From the NCBI GenBank assembly GCA_933207985.1, contig OW240913.1, positions 279,907,015-279,971,014 of the forward strand: a stretch of DNA of 64,000 bases. Reading direction: 5' to 3'. Positions 1 through 9,789 of the stretch are shown here, piece by piece. The number at the start of each line of letters is the position of its first letter. Position 1 is the stretch's first letter. The translations under genes and the position numbers were made by a program. Source of the stretch: Pelobates cultripes (Eukaryota; Chordata; Amphibia; Anura; Pelobatidae). The notes under the pieces were generated by a model. That model searched no databases. It was not told where the DNA came from and worked only from the letters and a program-made list of their open reading frames with translations.

Positions 1-1
1 C

Positions 2-2644
2 GAATACCTCGACTCTATCACCCCACCCTCACTAACACCCGAAGGGGCTAGCCGACTGTCCGAAGAAATTACTACAGACGAAATAGCAAAAGCACTCAAA
101 ACACTAAAACCAAACAAATGCCCGGGCCCAGACGGATTCTCGGGATTATATTACAAAACCTTCGCGTCGACCCTACTCCCGCAACTAAGCAAACTCTACA
201 ACTCACTCCTACAGGGGGACCCCCTGCCCCCTGACATGCTGCAGGCGAACATCTGCCTCCTGCTGAAACCTGGCAAGACCCACCTCGATCCCGGACATTA
301 CAGACCAATATCCCTACTAAACGTAGACGTCAAACTATTCACGAAGGTGATGGCGGAAAGACTTAACCCCCTACTCCCTCGACTTATCCACCCAGACCAA
401 GTAGGCTTTATCCCACACAGACAAGCCAGTGATAACACTAGGCGCACCTTCGACCTTATCTGGTACGCCAACCGCAGACGCATACCGACCTTGCTGATAT
501 CCCTAGACGCCGAAAAGGCATTTGACAGATTGCTATGGCCCTTTCTTTTCGCAACCTTACAGAAATTCGGTTTCCCACCACCCTTCCTGGACGCACTGAA
601 GACCCTCTACTCCTCCCCCATGGCCACTCTTCTCCTACAATCGACGACAGCCCCTTCCTTCCAAATTAAGAATGGAACGCGACAGGGGTGCCCACTCTCC
701 CACATCCTTTTCGCCATTTCCCTCGAACCACTACTCCAAGTCCTGCGTAACCACAATGAGATCCAAGGAGTTCGAATTAGGGATGAAACCTATAAGATTG
801 CGGCATATGCAGATGATGTACTTTTGTCAATAACAGACCCGCTGAACTCCCTGCCACCTCTGTCCATGGAGCTCACGAAATACGCACAACTTTCGGGATA
901 CAAACTCAACCTAGGAAAAACCGAGGTCCTTCCGATCCACGTAGATCAAACCACTCTCCAAAACCTTCAAATGAGGCACCCGTTCACATATCAGACCACA
1001 GCCCTGAAATACCTAGGTATCACGCTCCCAGCGGACCTAACACAAACCTACAGCTTAAACTACACACCCCTGCTAACAACGGCCTCACAAGACTTAGCAA
1101 AATGGAAAAACATGTCGATCTCGTGGATCGGTCGCACGACCTCAATCAAAACGAACCTCCTCCCGAGGTTCCTATACCTCTTTCAGACCCTTCCAATACC
1201 GATCCTGACCTCTGACTTTAAAAAACTTCAAACTCATATAGACAAGTTTATATGGGCTGGAAAAAGGGCGCGTATAGCCCGACGCACACTGTACATACCA
1301 AATAGGCAGGGCGGACTAGGCCTTCCCAATCTCACCCAATACTTCTACGCGGCACAAATAGCACAGACAATCCAACTCCACGCGGCCCCAGGCCTTAAGA
1401 GATGGGTAGACCTAGAACATAATATATTTGGTTCAGACTTTCCCTCTCTCTTCATCTGGTTCCCAAAAGACGCCAGGCCACCGACTCCCATCACCTCCTC
1501 AGCTATCCTCACCATGATAAACATTTGGGATAAAATCACCCAAAAACATGACCTTATCTCCCAGCCCTCCCCACTAATGCCCATCCTCCGGAACACTAAA
1601 TTCACGCCAGGTATGCACCCGAAGGACTTCGTCCGCTATGAAGACAACGACTTGATCCGCATTCACCAATTTTACAAACACCAAACAATCATACCCTTCG
1701 CGGAACTCCCTCAACAGACCCCCTTCATGGCCCGCGACCTCTTCCGTTACCTACAGATCCACAGCTACATAGAAAAACCAGCCATAGCGAAAGCGAGCAA
1801 CACCCCTCTCACACCGCTGGAAAAAGCGTGCAACACACATCCACTAGGCACGGGACAAATATCAATCTTATACTCCTTACTAAGCAGACAACCACGGGAT
1901 GGATCTCTGCCCTACACTGCCGCCTGGGAGAGAGACCTGGGCCCCATAGGGGACCAGAGCGACTGGGCAGACATATGGGAAGCCACAGCAACGGTATCGA
2001 TATGCGTTAATCACAAAGAACAAGCATACAAAACCCTCCTCCAATGGTACGTCACCCCACTACGCCTGAAACAAATGAAACAATCAGATAATGATCTGTG
2101 CTGGAAGGGTTGCGGGAACAGAGGTACATACACTCACATGTGGTGGGAGTGCCCCCGGGTAACCACTCTTTGGCAACATATGGCGCGACTCGCCACACAG
2201 GCTCTACACACCACAATCCCTTTGGACTCTTGGCTGTGGCTCCTATCCAGACCACTTAAAAACACCCCAAGGGCACAAAACAAACTACTGGCCAAGCTAG
2301 CTTTGGCCACCAGACGAGCGATCGCGGAGAAATGGGGGAGCCCAGACATCCCGTCCACTACACTCATAAAACAGAAAATTAACGATGCCATGCAAATGGA
2401 CAAACTAACTGCCTTAATACATGACACTACCAAACACTTCGACAAAATATGGGAGCCATGGATCTTCGAATTCCCCACCCTGCCAAGCGTCCCATCGGGG
2501 GGGATTGACCAGGTGGGAGGGAGCACCCAAGGACCTCCAACACGGCCAACTAACCCAACCACACAGAGCGATGCTCGAACTCGTGCTAACACACTTCAGA
2601 CCAGACCACACTGTCAAGCAGACCCCAGAGCACATCTAAAGTAG
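2..2644 (+). CDS. L1/Tx1 ORF2 protein, RT and C-terminal part (5' partial)
   Basis: The frame is open from base 2 to the TAG at 2642-2644, about 880 codons; the ATG at 236 is internal. The reverse transcriptase copies element RNA at the target site. Visible RT blocks are NKCPGPDGF (near base 115), GHYRPISLLN (near 290), LDAEKAFDR (near 505), GTRQGCPLS (near 676) and the catalytic YADD (near 808). A Cys/His motif near 2095-2155 (C-x3-C-x7-H-x4-C) is the zinc-knuckle-like C-terminal motif usual in L1 ORF2. The apurinic endonuclease domain that should precede the RT lies off-window. No stop or frameshift is seen across 2.6 kb, so this copy is either young or recently active. Its GTRQGCPLSHILF block contrasts with the deleted one in the other L1 at 49-57 kb. 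Confidence 0.93.
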   Translation, partial: EYLDSITPPSLTPEGASRLSEEITTDEIAKALKTLKPNKCPGPDGFSGLYYKTFASTLLPQLSKLYNSLLQGDPLPPDMLQANICLLLKPGKTHLDPGHYRPISLLNVDVKLFTKVMAERLNPLLPRLIHPDQVGFIPHRQASDNTRRTFDLIWYANRRRIPTLLISLDAEKAFDRLLWPFLFATLQKFGFPPPFLDALKTLYSSPMATLLLQSTTAPSFQIKNGTRQGCPLSHILFAISLEPLLQVLRNHNEIQGVRIRDETYKIAAYADDVLLSITDPLNSLPPLSMELTKYAQLSGYKLNLGKTEVLPIHVDQTTLQNLQMRHPFTYQTTALKYLGITLPADLTQTYSLNYTPLLTTASQDLAKWKNMSISWIGRTTSIKTNLLPRFLYLFQTLPIPILTSDFKKLQTHIDKFIWAGKRARIARRTLYIPNRQGGLGLPNLTQYFYAAQIAQTIQLHAAPGLKRWVDLEHNIFGSDFPSLFIWFPKDARPPTPITSSAILTMINIWDKITQKHDLISQPSPLMPILRNTKFTPGMHPKDFVRYEDNDLIRIHQFYKHQTIIPFAELPQQTPFMARDLFRYLQIHSYIEKPAIAKASNTPLTPLEKACNTHPLGTGQISILYSLLSRQPRDGSLPYTAAWERDLGPIGDQSDWADIWEATATVSICVNHKEQAYKTLLQWYVTPLRLKQMKQSDNDLCWKGCGNRGTYTHMWWECPRVTTLWQHMARLATQALHTTIPLDSWLWLLSRPLKNTPRAQNKLLAKLALATRRAIAEKWGSPDIPSTTLIKQKINDAMQMDKLTALIHDTTKHFDKIWEPWIFEFPTLPSVPSGGIDQVGGSTQGPPTRPTNPTTQSDARTRANTLQTRPHCQADPRAHLK

Positions 2645-3753
2645 AGATGACAAAAATGTCACAGGTAAACAAACCACAATCCCATAATACTCTAGACGTA
2701 AAAAGCACCTCAGGAACAAACCAAACAAACCACACATCCACAATCCCATAATACTCTAGACGCAAAAAGCACCTCAGGAACAAACCAAACAGACCACACA
2801 TCTTAGCACCGTTAGAGGCAGCCCACCAGTCATGGCGGGTGGCACTCGACCTGGGCAAAAACACTTGGCCTAACACTCCCCACCTTTCAACTATAACCCA
2901 AGGACAGGCACACACATAGACCATGGATAGAGCTATAGCCTGCCTAAACGTATAACCACCCAACCCCAGAATACTCAACCCCACGGCATATCCCAGCCTG
3001 GAAAGGGGTCGCAACACATCTATAGGCCCACCAACAAATCTCATACACCAGCCTCACGGAGTGACAGACCCCCCCCCTTCCTGTACACACCCCAGATGGA
3101 GACTCACAAACACACACCACCTCCTATCTGGGAAACTAAACACGCCACACACACAACAACACGTCACATAAACCAAACGTAACATACGTGAAACCACGGT
3201 AAACTGTTACGCGATGTAATATAGTTCACCCCACCCCAAGAGTTACTTCCTGGAGCCCCCCTCACACCAAATACAGAGTCAAACGAAAGCAATTATAAAC
3301 AGCAGCAGCAACTAGAACCACCGCACACACTAGATCATAGCTCAAGCATCTGTCCAGCTACAAACTAAGCCAGCAATAAACAGGAACTCTGTGTACCCGA
3401 CCTTCTACCCAAGCCCCCCTATTTTGTGTACCCCACCGCGGCTACTATGTACAAGCAACGACGAAGAAACTCTATAAAAATAAGACTAGGAAGGCTACTG
3501 TGCCAGGCACACATGAGGTACAATGTTATCAGCAGGCTCAACCTTGCTTTGCTAACTGCCAAAGATGCACAATATGACGGTCATATTAATCCATGTCAAT
3601 GTATGATACTCTGTCATAACAATAATCACAAGGACGACTGGTCCTAAAACCCTGTTACCCTCCTCCCCCCACCCCTTCTTCCTTTCTGTACCCCTATAAC
3701 CCCCTTTTTTATGGCTTGAAAACAATAAAAATCTTGAATTAAAAAAAAAAAAA
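2645..3753 (+). other. 3' UTR of the L1/Tx1 LINE
   Basis: Noncoding, C- and A-rich sequence between the ORF2 stop and the poly(A) tail. It holds a 64-bp tandem duplication near its start and ends with AATAAA 12 bases before the A tract. Short open frames inside it show no family signal. Confidence 0.85.
2674..2801 (+). repeat. 64-bp tandem duplication in the L1 3' UTR
   Basis: Two adjacent copies, 2674-2737 and 2738-2801, each starting CCACAATCCCATAATACTC, differ by only a few bases. The duplication lies 30 bp after the ORF2 stop. Confidence 0.9.
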
Positions 3754-5234
3754 TTCTGTGACCAGCAAATCAATAAACAACAAAAAGTCAGTGGCCAACT
3801 TGATGACACTCACACAACTGAATAGAAGTCCTATTATTAGTTCTGATACATGAAAATATGAACCCAGCAGTAATGAATTGTTAAAGCATAGTAAGCTGTA
3901 TTTTATTAAAGTAAATATAAATGTGTAAAAACATGCTAATGCTACACATGCTTAGAATAATTTTGTTCTTGTAAGCGTGCCAAAAAATGAATTAGTTAAC
4001 AGTAAACGCAACACTTAAGTCCACAAATGTAGCTTTCTTATGATCATTCGGTATAATAACTCATGCTCCATCTGCACAAAAGACATTTTGGAGCTCATAA
4101 AGCTAGTATATGGCTTCATCTTTTAGATCTTTCACATTTTAGATCCATTTCCCAGACTTCATATGGAACTCATATGCTCAAAGAGAGCAGGTAATGCACT
4201 AGAAGAACATGAATTAGTGTAATAAATTGTACAATAAATGAAATCAATATGATGGCTAGTTGTTTTCTTGTTACTTAGATTTCCTAATATTTTTCATTTG
4301 AAAGTATCATATTTACTAAAAAGACCACATAGATAATGTAATATATGGATCCACTACACATAAAAATACCATAATATAGGGCTGGAGCTTGCAGAAATAT
4401 GTTAACCAACCTTAGAACCACCAAAGTATCAGCTTATTTTCATTGAGATTATATTATTTTCTTCACTTTGAATCCAACATATTTTTTCCTTCAGAGATTG
4501 GTAGAAAGTGAAAGACGTTTTCATTCACCAGGAACTTGGGATCTCAAAATACTGGAGATGATATTTCAATTGCCTAAGATAATTTTAAAATAGCTTCCAC
4601 ACAAAATAACAAGAGAATACTTTGTATACCCTTCCCAATGAAAGGTGACCATGATACTTAGATGAGTACAACATGATACGTTTAACATAAGGTTATTACA
4701 GTATGATCTTGTGCATGAGTGCAAGTTCTCTGGCTGATATAGTGGAAGTGGGGACTATTGAGGGGCTGTACATGTCTTATGTTGGGATTCTCCCAAGATG
4801 CCTCACAGACAGAGGTGGCACAACTTCCAAAACAAAGAATAGCAAACAAAAGAAGGTCTGTGCAGTCAATGGTTAATCCAAAACAGCTCTTTTTGAAAAT
4901 GAAAAAGAAGTGGGGAGCAGTGTCCAGTAAATCCTAAGTAAGACGTAAAATCATTCAAAAATGATTTAGGTACTAACAATGGATTGTCGCTGGGTCAGGT
5001 ACAATAACCACTACAGAGCGTTTTAGTGGTTATGGTGCTTCGCGTGTACCTTTAAACTTGTTTTACATGTTGCTCTCAAGAAATAAGTGGAACTAAATCT
5101 GTGACATCAATTATTTTTCTTTCCTGTTGAAGGAACCCTCAAAGGTTAAAACAAATATATTGATTCTTGGTTCTGCAGCCACTGCTTTTCTTCTGAGATC
5201 ATCACAAGCACTCAGCACAATCAGTTATCATGAG
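3754..5234. other. AT-rich unique DNA, no gene seen
   Basis: No convincing coding frame, RNA gene or transposon end was recognised. A short hairpin near 4995-5045 (complementary CCACTA/TAGTGG arms) resembles a degraded MITE end. Confidence 0.5.
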
Positions 5235-5522
5235 CAGAGGCATAACTAGAAATCACAGAACACGGTGCAAGAATGGCCCCCTTTACACTCTTATTGATAC
5301 TCATACATTGGCATACACTCACTGACAGTCAATGGTTTAACCAACACACACTTTCACTGACAGACACACACTCACTGACAACCACACACTCTCACTGATT
5401 TGACACACACTGACAGACACACATAAAATGAGAGTCAAACACATTCTCATTAACAGGCACACACTCTCACTGATTTGACACACTGACAAACACACTGTCA
5501 CTGATATGACCCAAACTTATCT

Positions 5523-5571
<49 letters not shown>

Positions 5572-5755
5572 GTTTTACACACTCACTGAAAGACACAAAC
5601 TGATCTGTCTTACACACACATTTTCTCAAACACAAAGTAGTTTTATTTAGGACAGACACACACACTCACTGACACACACACACACACTCACATTCAGACA
5701 CTAACTGATCTGACACACATAAACACATAAACACATTCTCTCACACACACAAAGT
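5235..5755. repeat. hAT-type end followed by CA-rich minisatellite
   Basis: The sequence CAGAGGCATAACTAGAAA at 5235 is the reverse complement of the right terminus of the hAT-type element that ends at 41187. It is followed by a CA-rich minisatellite with recurring CACTGACA and ACTGACAGACAC units and a pure (CA)n run at 5525-5568. The opposite terminus was not found, so the outer limit of the element is unknown. Confidence 0.6.
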
Positions 5756-5759
5756 AGTT

Positions 5760-6792
5760 TTATTTATAGTGTATTTTTAAACCAACCCAACTGGTCTCGA
5801 TCTTCTCCCTGGGGTTTAGTGTGGCTGCTGTAGTCTTCCTCTTCTTCCTCACTGCTTGCTTGTGCACCATTTAATGATGCCAGGGGCAAAGAGTGAATGT
5901 ATTGGCTCCTGACATGACCTCAAAGTGAAGGATAAAGCAGTGAGGAAGAGCAGGAAGATTACAGCTCCCGTGCTGCTCATCTACAGCCCACCCGGGCACA
6001 GTATATATCAGCAGAGTAGGCCCTTGAGGTGCCTACTCTGCCTTAGTGGATAGCTGACCACCTTGGGAGGGGGACCTAAAGTGGCCAACAGTCAGCTCAT
6101 GCGCCACCTGTGACAGGTGGAATGCAGAGAGCCCAGTCTCACTCGCGACCTCATTGATCATTAGAATGTATGGTGTCAAAATCCCTTGATACACTTTGCA
6201 TACTAAAAGGTTTAGACTGAACTGCATACATAACATTTTCTAAAAGAGAAAACCTTAAAATGCACATGACCAGACAATGATTCTGCCTTTTATTTAACAC
6301 GTTTTTCAAACTGAAGTTTACTTATGGGCAATTAACCTTTTTGTTTGGATATAATAACCAACTCAAGAACTGGAAGAAATATTGATGCATGGAAGACTTA
6401 GGCAAAATGAATGTCAAGGTTCACAATGTCAGAAGGTGGCTGAACAGTCAATTAACTAAGTCCTGCACTGCCAGGTTTGGTTTCGACAGAGCTTTGAGCT
6501 CTCTGTTGGATGCAGTGGGACAGCAAAACTACGCACAGTAGGCAAGAAGTCAAAAAAGTCATGGCACCATAAATAGTGCAGCTGTTCCTTTAAAGGAATG
6601 TAGAAATATTCTGTAGCAAATATGGGCATTCATTATAGACTGCTATTTGGACCAAAGTCAGAAGAATGAATAAGGCTGTAAGTTTTGCCACAAGTCACTT
6701 TAATTTTGTTTAATATTTTGTGACTATTATCAAATATTCTTTTGTCTATTAAAAACTTAGAAACAGTGTTATAAATATTACTGTACGTTAAA
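5760..6792. other. Unique DNA without recognised genes
   Basis: No gene or clear repeat boundary is visible. The 6025-6110 part is GC-richer than its surroundings, but no family is recognisable. Confidence 0.4.
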
Positions 6793-6797
6793 ACCAC

Positions 6798-7784
6798 TGT
6801 GACGAAGTGCCTTTCGCCACTTGGTCCTGGAGAAGCCTGCTTGCCAGCCTTCTCCCCTGTGACTATGACTCTTTGATGTATTTGGATTTAAAGCCCCTAT
6901 TCTACCTCCAGGCAGACTATTTATGTAGGTTGCTTTATTTCTCTTATGTTTTAGTCACCCTGTACCCATTATAGGTGCAGGGTGTGTGTAATGTAATTGT
7001 TTATAGTGTGCGTGTGTGCTGTGTAATGTATTGCCTGCTCTCCTGTACTGCTGAGGTTTGCTACCAACTAGATGGGTTTGGCGATGGAGCTTGTCTAGTG
7101 CCCTCTGTTGGTAGCAACAGCAATATGCACTTCCTGAATAGCAAGACTGGTTCATTTGCATATTCAGGTAGATTTGCATATTGCTAATTCTGCAGACACG
7201 TGAGATATTTTCTGTTAAATATTGCCTCCCCCACCCCTTTAAAAATGTGCCATTGTGTTGTGATAAGTCACTGTGTATTGCCTGCTATGGTTTGACTGTT
7301 TGTGATTTTATTGAGTTTTCACAGCAATGTTAATGTTGTGACCCTATGGGCTGGTCCCAAGGGAAATAAATGTTTAGACAGTTCTTCTTGATCTCACTAA
7401 ACGTAGCCTTGTCTCGTTATTGGAGGGAGCTGTTATAATCGCACTGGGGATTGCTATGCTCTGTATACTCCCCTGAGCTTGAATTACTTAGCTCTTTTAA
7501 GAGCTTGTTCCTGACACGCTCTCCTTGGAGGAGAGGTCTTCACCACACAGTCCTGGATGCTGGAGGTTCATACAGGGTGGAAGGAAGAGATCTTTCCCAC
7601 ACGGTCCTGAAGGACAGAAGCTGATCCAGGGTGGAAGGAAGACGGCGAGACTCCAGTCAAGCTACAGCGGTTGCGGAGTCTGCGGTGGTTGTGGTGTCTG
7701 CTGCAGTGCTTGGAGTCCTCAGGAAGCGCTAGGAGCATGCTTCAACGGAGGGTACTCGGTCGGAGTACGGGGAGCTCCATTACA
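6798..7784 (+). mobile_element. Solo LTR 1 (987 bp, 5-bp TSD)
   Basis: The block begins TGTGACGAAG and ends CCATTACA, so it has the TG...CA ends of an LTR. It is flanked by perfect 5-bp duplications ACCAC at 6793-6797 and 7785-7789. A polyadenylation signal AATAAA at 7365-7370 fits the U3-R-U5 order on the plus strand. No internal retrotransposon coding sequence adjoins it, so it is a solo LTR left by recombination between two LTRs. It shares start, end and several internal blocks with the LTR at 26287-27335. Superfamily is undecided: a 5-bp TSD fits Gypsy or ERV-type elements. Confidence 0.88.
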
Positions 7785-7864
7785 ACCACCCTGAAAAAAA
7801 ACTATATCCACAAGAATCTATGGAAAGGAACGAAATCTCAATTAATTCACTAAGGTGCAATGTG

Positions 7865-7916
7865 TTATTTAAAAAAAAAAAATAAAAAAAAAAAGGAAGG
7901 AAGGAAGGAAGGAAAC
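7865..7916. repeat. A-rich tract and (GGAA)n microsatellite
   Basis: An interrupted A tract is followed by GGAA repeats, about 50 bp after the right LTR duplication. It is low-complexity sequence with no further signal. Confidence 0.85.
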
Positions 7917-7949
7917 ACACTGTATTTCTATACCAGTTTAAAAAGGCAA

Positions 7950-8433
7950 TCAAAGGGACACTGTAGACACCCAGACCATTTCAGTCCATTGAAATGGTCT
8001 GGGTGTCAACTTATATCACCCTTAACCCTGCAAGTGTAATTATTGCAGTTTTTATAACCAGACAGCCACTAGAGGGACTTCGGATTCTTAGACGACTTTT
8101 GGTTGTCTAAACAATGCTGGACGTCCTCACGCTATGCATGAGGACCTCCAGCGGTCCTATGCTTTCCTCTGGGGAGGAATATTGCATGCGTGCGGCCATT
8201 GCTGCACATGCGCATTAGGTCTCTCCCTGCTGGCAGACGTCGGCGGGGAGGAGCACGGGATGAGCCTGACCCAGTGCCGAGGGACCTCGGTGCTGGATTC
8301 AGGTAAGTGTCAGAAGGGGTTTTAACCCCTTCAGCGTCGTGGGATGGAAGGCAGGAGGAAGGGGAAGGGGCTCCAGGATTTTGCAGTGCCAGGAAAATGG
8401 GTTTGTTTTCCTGGCACTGGAGAATCCCTTTCA
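7950..8433. mobile_element. T2-like MITE
   Basis: The ends are inverted: CAAAGGGACAC on the left and ATCCCTTTCAA on the right. The inside carries blocks shared by the other MITEs in this window: an internal palindrome around CAGACCATTTCAG, CTTAACCCTGCAAGTGTAA, and ACAGCCACTAGAGGGACTTC. The layout fits the T2/Kolobok-type MITEs of frogs. It has no coding capacity. Confidence 0.75.
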
Positions 8434-9319
8434 ACGCTACAGTATGCTACCTGTATTTTGGATACAAAATTAACCCTTAATAACTGTATCAGTATGGAGA
8501 CGGTATCAGTACTGAGGCAAACAAAAACAAAAAATGCTGTAAGAAAAGAAACATTACTTAGTAACTTACTTCCACTAGTTGCTAGGTCAAGGTCTAACAA
8601 ACTGGGAATCACTCTCTCACAGCTAAAAACTGGGAAAGAAAGTTTCTCATTTCTCACAAAATAAGTCTACCCCTGAATCTAAGTAGAAGTTAGTTCCAGG
8701 TGATATAGAACACCATCATTCTTACATTTGCATTCTCAGTACTCGATTCTATTTGTTGGAGATATAACAATGCAACAGTTTCATAAAAATATATCTGAAG
8801 GGAATGGAGCCTAGTATATGGATACTGATCCAGGTGCTTTCTGCCATAAGCCTTATTGCCAACAAACTCAAACATCTTTATATCATTATTTTTACATCAT
8901 ACATATATGTCTCAGGCAGAGAAAAAGGTGGACGTGGTGAGTGTAGAATTGTGAGGACATGTCACACTGTTAGAGAGACCAAAGCAGCATCTTCATTTGC
9001 ACAGTGTGCAAAGTAAGCTTTACCTTAACTTCCTTATGGTCAGCCAGTCCACACAAGTTTTATTCCTCTACATCCCTCCTATTCCCTCTGCACAAAGCAA
9101 GGGCATGTGAAAATTCTTGATAAATACATTAATTCATAAATGCATATTTTATAATCAATGGACAAGGGCCTGTAGCTTTGGCTCCATTAGCCCCTATGTT
9201 AATCTGGCCTTGTGTATGATTGGTGGATGAAGGATTGACGACAAGTCTATTTACAGTAACCTTAGATTAATGAAAAAACAACAAAAAAAGTTATCTGCTC
9301 CAGAATAAAATACCTAATG
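8434..9319. other. Unique DNA, no gene seen
   Basis: AT-rich sequence. Open frames here are short, overlap on both strands and lack domain motifs. Confidence 0.4.
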
Positions 9320-9720
9320 TTAAATGGACAGTGTAGACACTATAACCATTTAACCTCATTGAACTGGTTGTAGTACTTGTAGTCCCCTGGTGCTGTCTCT
9401 CCATTCAGTAAAGTATAACACTAAATAAGGGCCCCACAGACCAGTTCCTACTGGAGGTACGACTAAGGCACAGTTTACACACTCCCTTATAGCAATGCTT
9501 ATTCATACAAACAGTGGACACTGTGATAGGCTGAAAGCGGTCAACTGGCACTCTCAGCCAATCGCGGCCAACCATTGCTGCTCAGGTCAATGCTTCCTTA
9601 TTAGCCATAGCTGTGCAGAGGGTATGAGCTGATGGATACTCTTGTCTAGCATTACAAAATTAAAAATGGTTTAATGCTGAATGGAAGTATGGTGGCAGGG
9701 GACTCTAGACACTATAAACA
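9320..9720. mobile_element. T2-like MITE or fragment
   Basis: It starts at TTAA (9320) followed by a AAATGGACAGTGTAGACACTATAA end, here given only in part, and closes near CTAGACACTATAAACATCC. The exact right end is blurred by the adjoining CR1 fragment. Confidence 0.5.
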
Positions 9721-9789
9721 TCCAAAATTAAATTTAGTAGGGATAGTACCTACAGTGCCTGTATATGTATAAAGAACTGTCAACGAAAG

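Larger units (their letters stand above)
1..3753 (+). mobile_element. L1/Tx1-type LINE, 5' end outside window
   Basis: This is the 3' portion of a non-LTR retrotransposon of the L1/Tx1 group. It consists of an open ORF2 (from base 2), a ~1.1-kb 3' UTR, a polyadenylation signal AATAAA at 3724-3729 and a 13-A tail at 3741-3753. A poly(A) tail, rather than a short tandem repeat, is typical of L1-type elements. The 5' end lies outside the window, so the target duplication cannot be checked. The base composition is C-rich on the plus strand, unlike the AT-rich flank that begins right after the tail, which supports the boundary. Confidence 0.93.

Noticed and set aside
236..236. ATG at 236 as the start of the LINE protein
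   Set aside because: The frame is open back to base 2 and codes for conserved RT sequence upstream of this Met.
7525..7794. 89-residue frame with HSPGCWRFIQGG-type repeats
   Set aside because: It lies wholly within the U5 side of solo LTR 1; the internal similarity reflects LTR sequence, not a protein.
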